Positions 20,201 to 30,658 are shown, counted from the first letter of the stretch. The stretch: DNA of 64,000 nt from Oegoconia quadripuncta (GCA_949316235.1 OX438750.1:20028865-20092864); one strand, 5' to 3'. Notes: a model not told the origin generated them from the sequence alone. Numbers and translations are program-made.

Positions 20201-20746
20201 GGATCCAAGAGATTTAGTTACTTTTACTTTAGTACATAGTTAAGTAGGTATCTGTCGAACTAGTACCATAGTCATAGTAGCCAGTCGCAGGTCAGCAAAC
20301 CGTGTTTTCAAACCACCCGTGTAGGAGAACCACGTTGTGCATATAAAAAAATAAAAAAAGTATCCTTTATACGTACCTATATCACCCATCAGCGACGTAT
20401 TAAAGTCCACATTATGCTCAAGCCCGCTGGGATTCATTCTCGCCCGTTTAGGAGAAACAGGATTTACATAGCACCTTGTGTCATCATTTTTAAAAGGAAA
20501 ATAAATAGTTTATACAGGTTTACCTATAGTCTGTGAATACGCTTTGCATTCCGTCAGAACGATTTTCATAGGTACCGAAAAGCCAACCTGAGAAACTCGA
20601 ACTCAACTCGAATTGATTTAATTTAGTTTAATTTTCGTTTCAGATCAGCTGTCAATTCCACAAATAAAAATGAATCTATGATTGCCCTGCCATCAGCCAA
20701 GCTGGACAACGTCTGGGCAGCCATGAATGTGTCACAATCTCATTAA
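17094..20746 (+). CDS. Unrecognised four-exon protein (about 170 aa, start uncertain)
   Basis: Exons 17094-17226 (possibly longer upstream), 18866-19012, 19612-19741 and 20644-20746 join at GTAATT/TTTAG, GTAAGG/TTTTTTCAG and GTAAGT/GTTTCAG sites with all three junctions in frame, ending TAA. The product starts MVLLGTFNLTSAHACKGAAK if the first in-exon ATG is used, runs through MASIPPSAFSAGRIRETQRD, LSPLKYNSKLMNSIWGFYNR and SPHNVKKINDALSF, and ends LDNVWAAMNVSQSH. ATATCATGG at 18883 is an alternative start giving 120 aa. No signal peptide, membrane segment or family motif is recognised; it is polar, soluble-looking, with a likely helix at YSPHNVKKINDALSFNVELQ. The frame is open upstream to 16932, so another 5' exon is possible. 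Function unknown. Confidence 0.7.
17722..17842 (+). mobile_element. Lepidopteran SINE copy, plus strand (Metulj-like)
   Basis: TTCTAAGGCATGTGAAGTCC, TTGGTGGACTACGGCCCATA, GGAAGGCCTATATCCTTGCA and GTTTACGGGCTGATGATGAT align with the 965 copy. Confidence 0.75.
18281..18780 (+). pseudogene. RTE-clade retrotransposon 3' fragment
   Basis: The first part (CGGATTGCAGTATTTTGATA, AGACGGAGAAAAAGTGGAAC) matches the minus-strand element near 28930, with a large internal deletion. The second part encodes [20 protein letters not shown], the conserved C-terminal tail of these reverse transcriptases, and continues to GIPRRTYHDKIREVL with TAG at 18771. This copy keeps the 3' end that the 28.5 kb copy has lost. 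A dead 5'-truncated insertion. Confidence 0.8.
18866..19012 (+). CDS. Unknown gene, exon 2
   Basis: Acceptor CTTTTACTTTTAG, donor ACTGCAT|GTAAGG. Encodes ACQVNIMASIPPSAFSAGRI and RETQRDREMKLSNTNMSRNA. Contains a well-placed ATG (ATATCATGGCT). Confidence 0.7.
19013..19611 (+). other. Intron 2 of the unknown gene, nothing recognised
   Basis: About 600 bases of AT-rich intron with no recognised repeat or gene. Confidence 0.5.
19612..19741 (+). CDS. Unknown gene, exon 3
   Basis: Acceptor ACTTTTTTCAG, donor TTGCAGCA|GTAAGT, a near-consensus donor. Encodes MELSPLKYNSKLMNSIWGFY and NRYSPHNVKKINDALSF. Confidence 0.72.
19742..20643 (+). other. Intron 3 of the unknown gene, nothing recognised
   Basis: About 900 bases. 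The overlapping open frames near 19944-20217 on both strands show no coding character. Confidence 0.5.
20644..20746 (+). CDS. Unknown gene, last exon and stop
   Basis: Acceptor TTTTCGTTTCAG; encodes SAVNSTNKNESMIALPSAKL and DNVWAAMNVSQSH, then TAA. A polyadenylation signal follows 91 bases later. Confidence 0.72.
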
Positions 20747-20836
20747 AATTGTGTCTTACATAACATTCAAATACACAAATTGTCTATCTAACACTTTGTC
20801 TTTTAATAATGTAATCATTTGGTTTCTAGTTATGCG

Positions 20837-20842
20837 AATAAA
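20837..20842 (+). terminator. Polyadenylation signal AATAAA of the unknown gene
   Basis: AATAAA lies 91 bases after the stop codon, followed by T-rich sequence with GT stretches, the expected place for a eukaryotic cleavage signal. Confidence 0.6.
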
Positions 20843-21034
20843 TTACTATTTATGGTAACATTACTGTTTTATTTGATCTAATTTCATTGTTCCAACTACA
20901 TACTTTTGTATCTAAAGTAGGTAGGTACATTGGGTCAATCAAGAGCCTAAATCTCGATTACAGAAAAGGTGTTAAGTAATTTTAGGTCCAAATGAGCATA
21001 AATAGGTCTTCGATAATATATATTGGATGGAAGT

Positions 21035-21185
21035 CGCTATTCGTTTTCGATCAGCGATGTTAAGCAGTCTGGCGCGGCCAGTCCTTCGTTAGATGACCAC
21101 TAGTGGCTGTTTCCGTGTTTCGGAGGGCTCGTTAGTACACAATTAATAACCGTAAGAACTGTTCAGATAAGCCGTCTATAGATCA
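21035..21185 (+). repeat. 5S-rRNA-derived SINE-like repeat
   Basis: CGATCAGCGATGTTAAGCAG, TCTGGCGCGGCCAGTCCTTC and GTTAGATGACCACTAGTGG follow the order of the 5S rRNA internal control region (GTTAAGC, GGGCGCGGTCAGTACTTGG, ATGGGTGACC). Then TTCCGTGTTTCGGAGGGCTC. Better preserved than the copy at 1094-1235. Confidence 0.6.
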
Positions 21186-21951
21186 AAGACTTGTTTCCAC
21201 AAGATAATAATCTATACAAAGTCACAAAAAAATTGCAATCTATTTTTGTTGATTTTATTAATAAATAGTTTTTTTTTACATCTATCACAGCATATTATTA
21301 TAAATACTATTTGCTACATCTTAAACACTGATGTTATCCCTATTAAAATGAAAGCTTGTGGACTAGACAAACAAATATTTATGTAAGTAGCTACTAATTT
21401 TACAGATAACGGTCCTAAAAAGTGTTAAGTTGCTAAGTCTACTTAGGTCAGTCGTCAACTTTGTAATATAAAATATATTCACAAAAGCCTTCACTACACC
21501 AAAAGCGAAATGAGCAACCTTATGGCTTATGGACCGACATATCAAATACTAGAGGCCACTGCGACCTGCGATGCAGGTTATTTTCTGTTAATCTTATGTT
21601 TACATAAAAACTAAATATAAATGAATGGCATATACTTAACACCCCGGATTACATTTTCATCATCATATGGTGCCTCTAGATACGCGTTGGGCGAGATAAG
21701 ATCGCCCCTGGGCGAGAGTGAACTAATATTCACTACGGTTTTCTTTAGAAAGGCTTTAATTTCCTCTCAACACAGGAACAGAGCAGTGAGTGGTGGCAGC
21801 ACCGAAGGGAAGAGATTGGTAGGACCTATTCTGCTCTATCAGGAAAAATAACATGACATTCCAGCTACCGAAAGTTCACCCATATCGACGTGTAGTGCAC
21901 CTTATTCTATAATATAGACTTAGCAGTTTAACACCAACAAAATGTAGTATC
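21186..21951. other. Intergenic or ISCA2 3' flank, nothing recognised
   Basis: Between the convergent unknown gene and ISCA2. On the minus strand (ISCA2 3' side) no clear AATAAA lies within 300 bases of the stop. A T-rich tract with TTTATTAATAAATAG sits near 21250. Confidence 0.45.
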
Positions 21952-22129
21952 CTAATCTATTTTAATTGAAAAGCTAGCCCCACAGGAGCATCCCAGATCA
22001 GCATTTGGATTTTGTATAACTCTGAATGCAGACCTTATCAATTCAGTATGATAATCAATTGTCGATCCTTTGATGTACTCTAGTGAGGTCTCGTCAACCA
22101 CTACCTTAACTCCATCTCGTTCAAATATT
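21952..22129 (-). CDS. ISCA2: ISCA2 exon 2
   Basis: Encodes [20 protein letters not shown] and the CSCG cluster ligands. TAG stop at 21952-21954. 178 nt. Confidence 0.95.
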
Positions 22130-25100
22130 CTGAAATAAAAGATTTTTATTAGGAATCATTTAAATAAAAAAACCAATGAAGATAGATTAGTAAGGAAATG
22201 TTTTGCAGTTTAAACACATTTGGATTAGTTAACAAGATTTGACATCAATTACAAATGGCAGTGCCCAATCAGAATGCCCCATCTCTAATAATGGGTACTA
22301 ACCAATATTTAGTGAACTAGAAATAATAGTGGAAGCTTTAGCTTTAGCTAGTTCGTCAGCCATTCAAAAATGCTCTACCACCGATCGAACATTGTACTAA
22401 ACCTATATCCCATTGAGATTTGAAATCAGTCCTCCTGTTGTAAGAACTGAATGTTGCTCTATGCCTAGGCTGAATATACAACATTTATATCTTATTAACG
22501 AATCTGAATAAAATAAGTAAATAATAAATGTGTAGAAACCTTGCGCTGTTAAGTACCTACACCTCAGTCAAAGAGTTGAGTTAGATGATATAGAAGAGGA
22601 AATGAGGGTGGGCAAGGAGACAGTATAGATCAGATAAATACATACTCCTTTGTTATTATGTCAGTAAGTATATTACATTTAGTCTTTATATGACGCCACT
22701 CTTCCTAAAGTGGATCCGATGAGTGTAATTGTTTACTTTTTTTATCTCTTATTTTATTTTTCCTTTTGACACTAATTTGGAGGTCAAATAAGTAGGAGGT
22801 AAAATATGCCCATATTACATATTAGAAATAATTACATTTGTTATTTTTTAAAGTAATTCAATTGTATTAATACACACTCTATTTACTTAATAGGTCATCA
22901 TCAGCAATCAAATACTATATTGTAAACTACGGTTACACAATAAATCATATTCTTTTTCATTTTAAAATCACTCTAGGGGAAGGGCAGACAAATATTATAT
23001 GAGATTAGGAATAGGTGGATTCGATTCTATGCAATTAAACTTTTAAACCATTTAATTTTAACTGAGTAACCAAATTATAAATAAATATTTCGGAGCTACA
23101 CCAATTATTTAGGAAAAATCCTCCCACAAAATCAAACCAAATCGAACAATGCTGTTAGCTTTGTATTCAGCACCCAACAGTGGTGAAAAGTACAGTCGGC
23201 AACACAATTAAAAGGCTTAATTTTTGTGATATTGTTTGGAGGGTGGCTTGGTTGGATTTTGTTGTATTTTCCTTTATGCCTTTATACTTATCATGTCATC
23301 ATGTGATAGATAAATTTCAGTTAAACTTGAATAAGAATTTCTCTTTAGACTTTCTCCTACATAATAACATATTTATAAATAAAGAACTGCTACCTCAAAT
23401 GTCTTGCTGACTGTACCAAATGCAACCTTTCTATTTGTCTTGTTTGTTTGAACTAAGTGAATCACATCATTACACTATAAGATTTAATGCTGTATTCACA
23501 TTAAATGTTACACTCATCTGGACTGGCAGGACACTGTAAAAGTATTGATACTTTTACTATCAAGTACTTTTTATGCGATACCTGAAACTTTTGTACTTGA
23601 TATTTGTACACGTAGGATACTTCTTGGCCAGTATGATATCATGAAGAACTTTGCATATAGCAAAACTTTAGCTCATTCTAGACAAAAAGAAAAGCACTGG
23701 ACTTTCAATGGACTTTATACAGCAGGAAGATATTAATTATGAAGTAGATTTTTCCACAGCTGTAAATTAGCAATGGAATATTTAATAGCCACATCCTTAG
23801 CCCTTGGAAGGGTTAATTTTGAAAGAAGGAACCATTTTGTCAAAGTAATACACGCAATTGTAGTATAAACAAGTGGATATACTGCTTTTTGTGTAATTGC
23901 ACTGATGAGGAATGGCAGATATAATAATTGAACGTATCATCCATCCTATCAGTATCTAAGACTTTATTACTACTCTGAAGATAAATTAATCGCTCATGTA
24001 ATAATACTTTAACTTTGTTTCATTTTGGCTAGTCTGTATTCCAATACAGACCAGCCAAAATGAAACTGATATTCCAATATCTGTTTCAAATTTTGTTATA
24101 TTAACATGCTGCATAGCATTGCATACTGAAAATTATCGCTGCTAGATCAGACTTCCCCTTGAAGTGATGCTGGATAGCGACGGTCACAGGTCTAAATAAA
24201 TAAATAAAATTCTTTTATGTAAATAAAAACTAACAACATACCTACCTAAGCTTTATTGCCACTAACACTAACAAAAATATGGACTAAGTCTGAAATCAGG
24301 ATCTGCAGTTAGCATGGGCGTACCGCAGGGTTCAATACTGGGACCATTCCTATTTTTAGTTTATATCAACGATTTACCTCACCTCGCTAAGGAAAGACAC
24401 GAGATCGTATTGTTTGCTGATGACACTTCTTTAATATTTAAAGTTGACAGATATCAATTAGCATATGACGAAGTGAATAATGCTGTCTCAAAAATAGTCG
24501 AATGGTTCACAGTCAATAACTTGCTCCTTAATGAGAACAAAACGAAATGTCTTAGATTTTCATTACCTAATGTTGAACAGGTTGCCCCCAAAATAAGAAT
24601 TAAACATGAACAGTTGGTACTTGTGGACACAACTGTATTCCTTGGTATGACTTTAGATTCTCGGTTACAGTGGGGACCCCATATTAAAAAACTAATGAAA
24701 AGACTCAGTTCTGCCGCATATGCTGTTAAGAAAATTCGAAATATCTGTGATATTGAAACAGCGCGCTTAGTCTACTTCAGCTACTTTCACAGCTTGATGT
24801 CATATGGTATCTTGCTGTGGGGAAACGCTGCTGATACAGATAGCATATTTCTCTTACAGAAACAAGCTATTCGTGCAATTTATAAATTAAGGTCAAGAGA
24901 TACATTAAGACAAATATTTAAAGAAATTAATATTTTAACATTTTCGTCACAATATATACACCCTGTAACGGTTAAGTGTAGTCATATTTTAAGGGCTTGT
25001 TCTACCCATCAATACGAACAACTTTTACTATGGGGGCAACTTCGAAATCGCGAAAAAAAAATGAGCTGTTCCATAGAAAATTTCAATAACCTCCCGATGC

Positions 25101-26553
25101 AATGTATGAAACAGCTGATTTTTTTTTCGCGATTTCGAAGTTGCCCCCATAGTAAAAGTTGTTCGTATTGATGGGTAGAACAAGCCCTTAAAATATGACT
25201 ACACTTAACCGTTACACCCTGTATATGAAAATCTTGTATATGTTAAGAGAAATATATATTCATTCGAGAAACATTGTGACCGACATAATGTCAATACAAG
25301 GAGCAAAAATCAATTAGCTGTACCTTTTAGTAGACTTAGTAAAGTTAATAAGTCATTCAGAGGTCAATGTGTGCGCTTCTACAACAAGGTTCCCATGGAT
25401 ATACGGAATCTTCCGCTTAATAAATTTAAACTTATTATAAAACAAAAATTATGTAAAAAGGGATATTACAAAATTTCAGACTATATTAATGAAAGTAATC
25501 CATGGGATTAAACGGCTCCTCTACACGATATATAAAATTGTTGTAACCTTTCTTGATTGTACATGATTTATTGAAAAGAGACAAACCCTCTGAGTTTCTC
25601 GCTAGCTCTTCTCAGTAGTGGTCGCGTTCCGAGCTAGTGGTAGTTTAAAAAACAAATGACGTTCATAAGTGCATATTGTATTGCCTACATGAATAAATGA
25701 TTTTCATTTCATTTCATTTCATTTTCATTTCATTTCATTTCAAATAAAGTTTTATTTAATTTATAGCATGTCCTAAATTCTAGCTGCCTCAGCTTGTTTC
25801 TAAGGCAGCAGAGCATCTTTATAAACACCGTAATAAGTATTCATACTTTGAATCAATACCTTTCGGGTATCTACAGTACTCATGACTACAGTATACTTTA
25901 ATACTTTGGATTTTGTGTCTCTATCTGGAGTTGGCTTTACCAATATTTTAATCTGGACTACAAATAAAGTAAGTACCTTGTGCAATTGCATGCTAGAAGA
26001 GTTACAGAAGATGGATTACTCAAAAGCTATGAATGTTACAGGAGATGCATCACCTGCAAAGTTTCTTGCATAATTATCTTTGTACATAATATAATGTTTA
26101 CTACATAAGAAACATTTACAGCACAACCAGTTGGGGTGTAGCTAAGGGAGCACTGAGCTGAGAATACACTAGGTTAAAATTTAGTCGGGTGTTACTTTTT
26201 ACAATTTCAGAACCATTTTTGTCTTCGAAGTGGCGAAAATTTTCTAAGCCATTTCTCAGTGCATCCTTATCGACACTTTGACCGTTGAAGCAAACAAACC
26301 TGTCGTCATCTGCAATTTTATCGTCCAAATCAAATTTATACTGAAAGCCTGAACATCCTCCGCTCTCCACTAACAATCTCATGAAAGTATTATTGCTATC
26401 ACAAAGTTGCTTCAGTCGCTGCACACAACTGTCACTGATGACAATTCCTTCAGTGGACGGAGATTGTATTGCTTTTTGAGTAGAATACAAGTAATTATTC
26501 TTTAAGCGGTGGTTAATACCGATTCTGAAAATCTGTCTCGACTTTAAAAACAT
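21952..26553 (-). CDS. ISCA2: Iron-sulfur cluster assembly 2 homologue, mitochondrial (ISCA2)
   Basis: A-type Fe-S scaffold/carrier that with ISCA1 and IBA57 helps form 4Fe-4S clusters in the mitochondrial matrix. Two exons, 26300-26553 and 21952-22129, join GACGACAG|GTTTGT to TTTATTTCAG|AATATT in frame. Product 143 aa, close to the family's length. Residues 1-30 are basic and Arg/Lys/Ser-rich, a likely transit peptide. The HesB/IscA domain follows, with [25 protein letters not shown] and, from exon 2, [38 protein letters not shown] and [10 protein letters not shown]. The three cluster-binding cysteines are C67, C132 and C134. The 4.2 kb intron holds retroelements. Without splicing, translation would run 61 codons past exon 1 and lack C132/C134. 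The GTTTGT donor is weak. Confidence 0.96.
22130..24282 (-). other. ISCA2 intron, 3' part
   Basis: AT-rich, no supported gene. A 24-nt-arm hairpin lies at 24017-24066. Confidence 0.6.
24017..24066. repeat. 24-nt-arm hairpin
   Basis: GTTTCATTTTGGCTAGTCTG... (24017-24040) pairs with 24043-24066 with a single mismatch and a 2-nt spacer. Could be a small foldback element or an inverted duplication. Confidence 0.7.
24959..25221. mobile_element. 263-bp palindromic MITE nested in the retrotransposon
   Basis: Flanked by TA on both sides (24957-58, 25222-23). Arms of about 110 bp run from the ends to AACTTCGAAATCGCGAAAAA and its mirror, with a short AT-rich centre. Removing the insert and one TA restores the retrotransposon reading frame exactly (..SSQYI then YENL..). 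The outer right end reads ACAGGGTGTAACGG inward; the left reads CACCCTGTAACGG, a small terminal difference. Confidence 0.92.
25690..25741 (+). repeat. (TTTCA)n microsatellite tail
   Basis: About ten TTTCA-type units with a few TTTTCA variants, at the 3' end of the non-LTR element. Confidence 0.9.
25742..26299 (-). other. ISCA2 intron, 5' part
   Basis: Follows the weak donor GTTTGT on the minus strand. The first 184 bases stay open in the exon 1 frame, which makes exon 1 look like a 145-codon single-exon gene ending at 26116. Otherwise no supported coding sequence. Confidence 0.6.
26300..26553 (-). CDS. ISCA2: ISCA2 exon 1
   Basis: Start ATG at 26553 with AACC-type context just upstream on the minus strand. 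Encodes the transit peptide and [20 protein letters not shown]. 254 nt, ends phase 2. Confidence 0.95.
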
Positions 26554-27548
26554 TTCTAACCATGGGATATTGTAATCTCCGTTTCAAACAAAAATTTTGT
26601 TCGCCCACCACCACTTTTCCTTCACAAATCGCAATAAAAATATCAAGTCGAAAGTCGAACTGTCAAAACACAAACCAGTTGCCAAGTCCGGACCTATCCA
26701 AGCCGCCAAAAACGTTGTGTCAACTAGCCTAAAATCGCCTTATTTCTGTCGAAGTCGCCTAAAAAAATCGCCGTATATTACGGTATTACGTCCATACCGA
26801 GGGGCTCTAAGTCCAATCCATTAGAGAATTATCATTACCCGCCAGCGTATTCATTTGAACCGATCGATAATTTCCATTCTTTCATTTTACTAACTCACTT
26901 TTCTTCAATTCATGTAATCTGCACCGCATACCATACCAACTAGCCCGAGCCTACTCTCAACTACGTGGCCCGCCCGAGCGCATATGTATCTACCCACAAA
27001 AGTTCCCGGAAGTAAAATCGGGTAGTCGGCCAAGTACTTACGTTTTGCGTGCGCTCGCGAGTGATTGTCAATAATATAACCGTTAATTTGTGTCGCGTTC
27101 CATTTAATAAAGAGATTGTAACAGTATCTGAGTGTTTAGTGTCTCCTGCCTCCCCTGAATTTGGATTAATTAGAATCAGCAGTACAGAATCAGGTACGTG
27201 GTTTGATGACGAGGCAGCCTGGCCAGAGCCACCGCGCACGCTTACAGACTGCCCCGTTATAACCTACTAAGCTCGTATCATTCACTCAAGACACATACAT
27301 TAGGCGCTTATTACACTATTCTATTCTTAGGAAAACTAATTCGAAGTTAGAACAGTACCCTGCTGTTGGGAGAAGATAAACTGCCTTGCGTGGTGATCGA
27401 GCTTTTTTATTGCAGTGTTCCGATCGCAAGAAGGCGAGAAACTGGCCGCGCGCCAGGTTATATATTTAGATTCACGCGATCTATCGCATTTGTCCTGGAA
27501 CCCGTGAGAAGGTACACTTGAAGTAAATAGATCCCTTATAGATGGGTT
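26554..27548. promoter_or_regulatory. ISCA2 5' flank and intergenic DNA
   Basis: Promoter-side region for the minus-strand ISCA2. No TATA box is evident. At 27040-27190 a moderately GC-rich stretch ends AATCAG|GTACGTGG, which could be a donor of a plus-strand non-coding first exon or part of a repeat. Nothing proves transcription. Confidence 0.35.
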
Positions 27549-27780
27549 CACGGGTTCGCCGATAGATGGCGCCAGTCTTCACAATTGTGCCAATAAGTAG
27601 GGCGAGGTTCTGTACTGAACACCCGCTTGTGAGGGGAGGCAGGGCAGGGGGGGACCTGGAGCTGCTTACGCCTTGCCAGATCCTCCGTACTGCCGAGGAA
27701 GGTCGCTGCGGGTTTATAGTGGGTATCCCTCCTGATAGGGAGGGGCGCCGTATGCGTAATTTTCCCGCGAAAAAGAGACC
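27549..27780 (+). repeat. GC-rich repeat resembling a lepidopteran non-LTR untranslated region
   Basis: GGGAGGCAGGGCAGGGGGGG and the phrase GCGGGTTTATAGTGGGTATC, CCTCCTGATAGGGAGGGGC resemble untranslated ends of lepidopteran R1/jockey-like elements as I remember them. No protein domain is present, so this is a low-confidence call. Confidence 0.3.
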
Positions 27781-28416
27781 TCAAAACTATTATGGTGATA
27801 ATCGAATTTATGTTAATATTAAAAAATGACAAATTATATCATTTACACATTGGAAAAACCCATTGACTTTGTTTATAGTTTCAATAACTCTACAATAGAA
27901 AAAGTATGTTATCTACATCTAATCCTATGAGGCGCGATGGAATAATTATACAATTTTCATTCTAAGTGACCATTGCACTTTACTTGACCAAATGTATGAC
28001 ATACTATGTGGATACATAGCCCAGTACTATTATTTCTGATTCGCTTTAACGTACCTACTGAACGTACTCGACACACAAAACTCTTTTCGATACCCCCCCA
28101 GTCGCACAGATTACGCTAAAACTCTCCTATGAGCCGTGTTTGTAACATTTCTAATAAATAAAATTCAAATGTAGATTATTCTCGTATTCAAAAACAGTCT
28201 TCAGTAAAGAAATTGTCGCTACTTCTAAAGTTATCTTAACCGGGCCATTCTATATTCTATTCCTATATAAAACTTACTTACGTGAGGCAGATAACCTACT
28301 CATTTTGTATTTATTTGATACACAATACTTAATTTTATATACTATATTTGTTGTACATATAAAAACAAAATATTTATCCTTATTTCTCACTATTATTCAT
28401 TACACCATATCCTATG

Positions 28417-28418
<2 letters not shown>
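27781..28418. other. Intergenic, nothing recognised
   Basis: AT-rich unique DNA up to the (CA)n tract. Confidence 0.5.
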
Positions 28419-28471
<53 letters not shown>

Positions 28472-28498
28472 CACGCACGCACGCACACACACACACAC
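28419..28498. repeat. (CA)n microsatellite
   Basis: About 80 bases of ACACAC with a few interrupting ACGC units near 28468-28485. It abuts and apparently replaces the 3' end of the RTE element on the minus strand. Confidence 0.97.
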
Positions 28499-30656
28499 TT
28501 TCTTCTTTCATTCATCCCCTCCACATGTCCAAACCATCTCAGCATACCTTTTTCAATCTTTGTCACTACGTCTTCATTCACACTGCTTAACTCCCTAATT
28601 ACACTATTTCTGATTCTATCTTTCAAAGTCACCCCATTTATACTTCTCAATGATCTCATTTCCGCTGCATTTATTCTACGTTCATTCTTCTTTTGCCTTA
28701 CCCAGCATTCACTCCCGTAAGTCAGTGTTGGAACCAGCACCCCGCCATGAACAGCCAGACGAGCTTTTTTGGACACATTCTGGCTCCTTATAAAGGCATG
28801 CAGTGCTCCATTTACCTGATTTCCGGCATTCACTCTTCTTTCCATGTCCTTCTCACACTTACCAGCCCTTGTAAACAGTGAACCCAAATACAAAAACTCA
28901 CGCACTTGCTCCACTTTTTCTCCGTCTATCAAAATATTGCAATCCGTCATACATACCATACGATACTCTCAAATCAAAAGTGATTTCAGTGCTCGTATCA
29001 AATTGCTGTCTACCCCATACATAGACAATGCTGACCACAATTCATTCCTCATCACTTTGTCATAGGCCTTTTCCAAATCCACGAAAGCGCAATAGACTTT
29101 TTTCGGCTATGCATCGCAAGGAAAAGACCTGATTCATACATCCCATTCCTCTTCTAAATCCTGCTTATACGTCCCACATTTTTTCATCCGTCTCGGCCAT
29201 TACCCTTTCAATTTATACTTTCGCATACAATTTGGCGACAATGCTGAGAAGGGTGATTCCTCTATAATTTTTGCAGTCTTGCTGTGACCCTTTCCCTTTG
29301 TAAAGCGGAACGATGACGGCCTTGCACCAGTCACATGGAACTTGGCCGCTTCTCCAGCATAAATTAAAAAGGCGGTACAGCTGACTTGCAACTATTCCCT
29401 GTCCAGCCTTCAGCATGTCGACTGAAACTCTGTCATACCCTACAGCCTTACCTGACTTCATACCTTTCAACGCTTTCAGAATCTCATCTATGCTTATTTC
29501 GTCATACTATTCGACACTTATATGTGAGGCGCGTGCAGGTATTTCTACCTGCTTCTCCTCTCTATCAAACAAACTTTCAAAGTATTCCTTCCATCTCTTC
29601 AATATGTGTTCTTCCCCTTTCAACATACTTCCATCCTGGTCTCTGATTTTAATCAGCTCAGAAGTTGTCGTTTTACCCCTGGTTGTTCTTATATATTTCC
29701 AGAACAGTTTAAGATTTGCTCTGAAATCTTCAGAGAGCCTGCTGTCAAACTCGTCTTTGAGCTCTTCTTTCTTTTGTTCAACAACACTTTTTGTCTTCCT
29801 TTTCAAAACATTATACATAACTCTTGCCTTTTCTACATCCTCATTCAACGCCTTTTGTACTCTTTGATTGGCCTTTGTGGCTAACCAATCTAACCATGCT
29901 TTCTTCTTTTCACTGACTACCTCTTGCACTTCTTTATCCCACCAAACATTTTTCATCTTATACCCTTTCCTCCTCTTTGTAACACCACAAACTTCACTTG
30001 CAACACTTACCATTCCTTCCCTAATGGTCTTCCATAATTCCTCAATGCTATTCACATCATCCAAACCATCAAATCTCTCATTTAACTTACTTTTATACTT
30101 ATCTTTCATGTCTTCCTCTTTCAAATTTTCCACTTTTATGCGTTCTAGATCGCTCGTAGGCTCGTGTATTCGGTGTCGCCATCGTTTGAAGAGACCACTA
30201 ATTCGGCTCATTACCAAAAAGTGATCTGTATCAATGCCGACCCCTCGATATGCCCGAGTGTCTAGTACATTCTGTCTCAGTCTTTCATCCACCAATACAA
30301 AATCAATCATACTTCTCTGACTTCCTTCTTCCCTAGTAAACAAGTGGATCTTTTTGTGATCAAACATGGTGTTCGTCACAGTAAGATTCCACTCCAAACA
30401 AATCTCAACTCTTTCCATTCTCGTTTACTCTTTCATCACCAAACATACCGAGAACCTTTTCATATCCATCACGCTTCACACCTACCCATCCATTAAAATC
30501 TCCGAGCATTATTATCCTTTCATTTTCCTTGCACTTCTCCAATACGTCCCTCACACCGTCCCAAAACTCTTCCATTTCTTTTTGGACATTTGGGGACTTG
30601 CTTAGACCCACATTTGTCGGAGCATAAACTCCCATTAAGAAGATATACATTCAGTG
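28499..30656 (-). pseudogene. Decayed RTE-clade non-LTR retrotransposon
   Basis: Read on the minus strand from 30656 down. First comes the end of the endonuclease: LMGVYAPTN, IIMLGDFNGWVG, then RSMIDFVLVDERLRQ and GIDTDHFLV (30650-30200). Next the linker and RT start, with WWDKEVQEVV, EEHILKRWKEYFESLFDREE, GMKSGKAVGYDRVSVDMLKA and LYKGKGSQQDCKNYRGITLL (to about 29213). Last is the RT C-terminus, GEKVEQVREFLYLGSLFT, GVLVPTLTYGSECW and [19 protein letters not shown] (28960-28500). At least two frameshifts or stops separate the pieces (about 30410, 29510-29470, 29210-28960), including loss of the catalytic FADD segment as an intact frame. The 5' part is missing; the 3' end runs into the (CA)n tract. 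Confidence 0.9.
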
Positions 30657-30658
30657 TA

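Larger units (their letters stand above)
24283..25741 (+). mobile_element. 5'-truncated non-LTR retrotransposon (jockey/CR1-like)
   Basis: Antisense within the ISCA2 intron. The frame carries the reverse transcriptase core from [20 protein letters not shown] to [11 protein letters not shown] (the FADD catalytic aspartates), then the thumb region with [12 protein letters not shown] and [14 protein letters not shown], running open until a MITE interrupts it at 24959. Beyond the MITE the same frame resumes: [20 protein letters not shown] to [15 protein letters not shown] and ends [14 protein letters not shown] at 25511. The 3' end is a (TTTCA)n tract at about 25690-25741, a usual tail for CR1/jockey-like elements. 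Endonuclease and fingers are missing. Confidence 0.9.

Noticed and set aside
21035..21185. Functional 5S rRNA gene
   Set aside because: The 5S-like part is incomplete and diverged and lacks a T-run terminator at the right place.
27049..27270. Possible 73-codon gene downstream of the ISCA2 promoter
   Set aside because: Starts at a GTG, not ATG, has no homology I recognise, and contains a donor-like AATCAG|GTACGT; more likely a non-coding exon or repeat.
28419..28498. Coding Cys/Val- or His/Thr-rich tract
   Set aside because: It is a (CA)n microsatellite translated in different frames.
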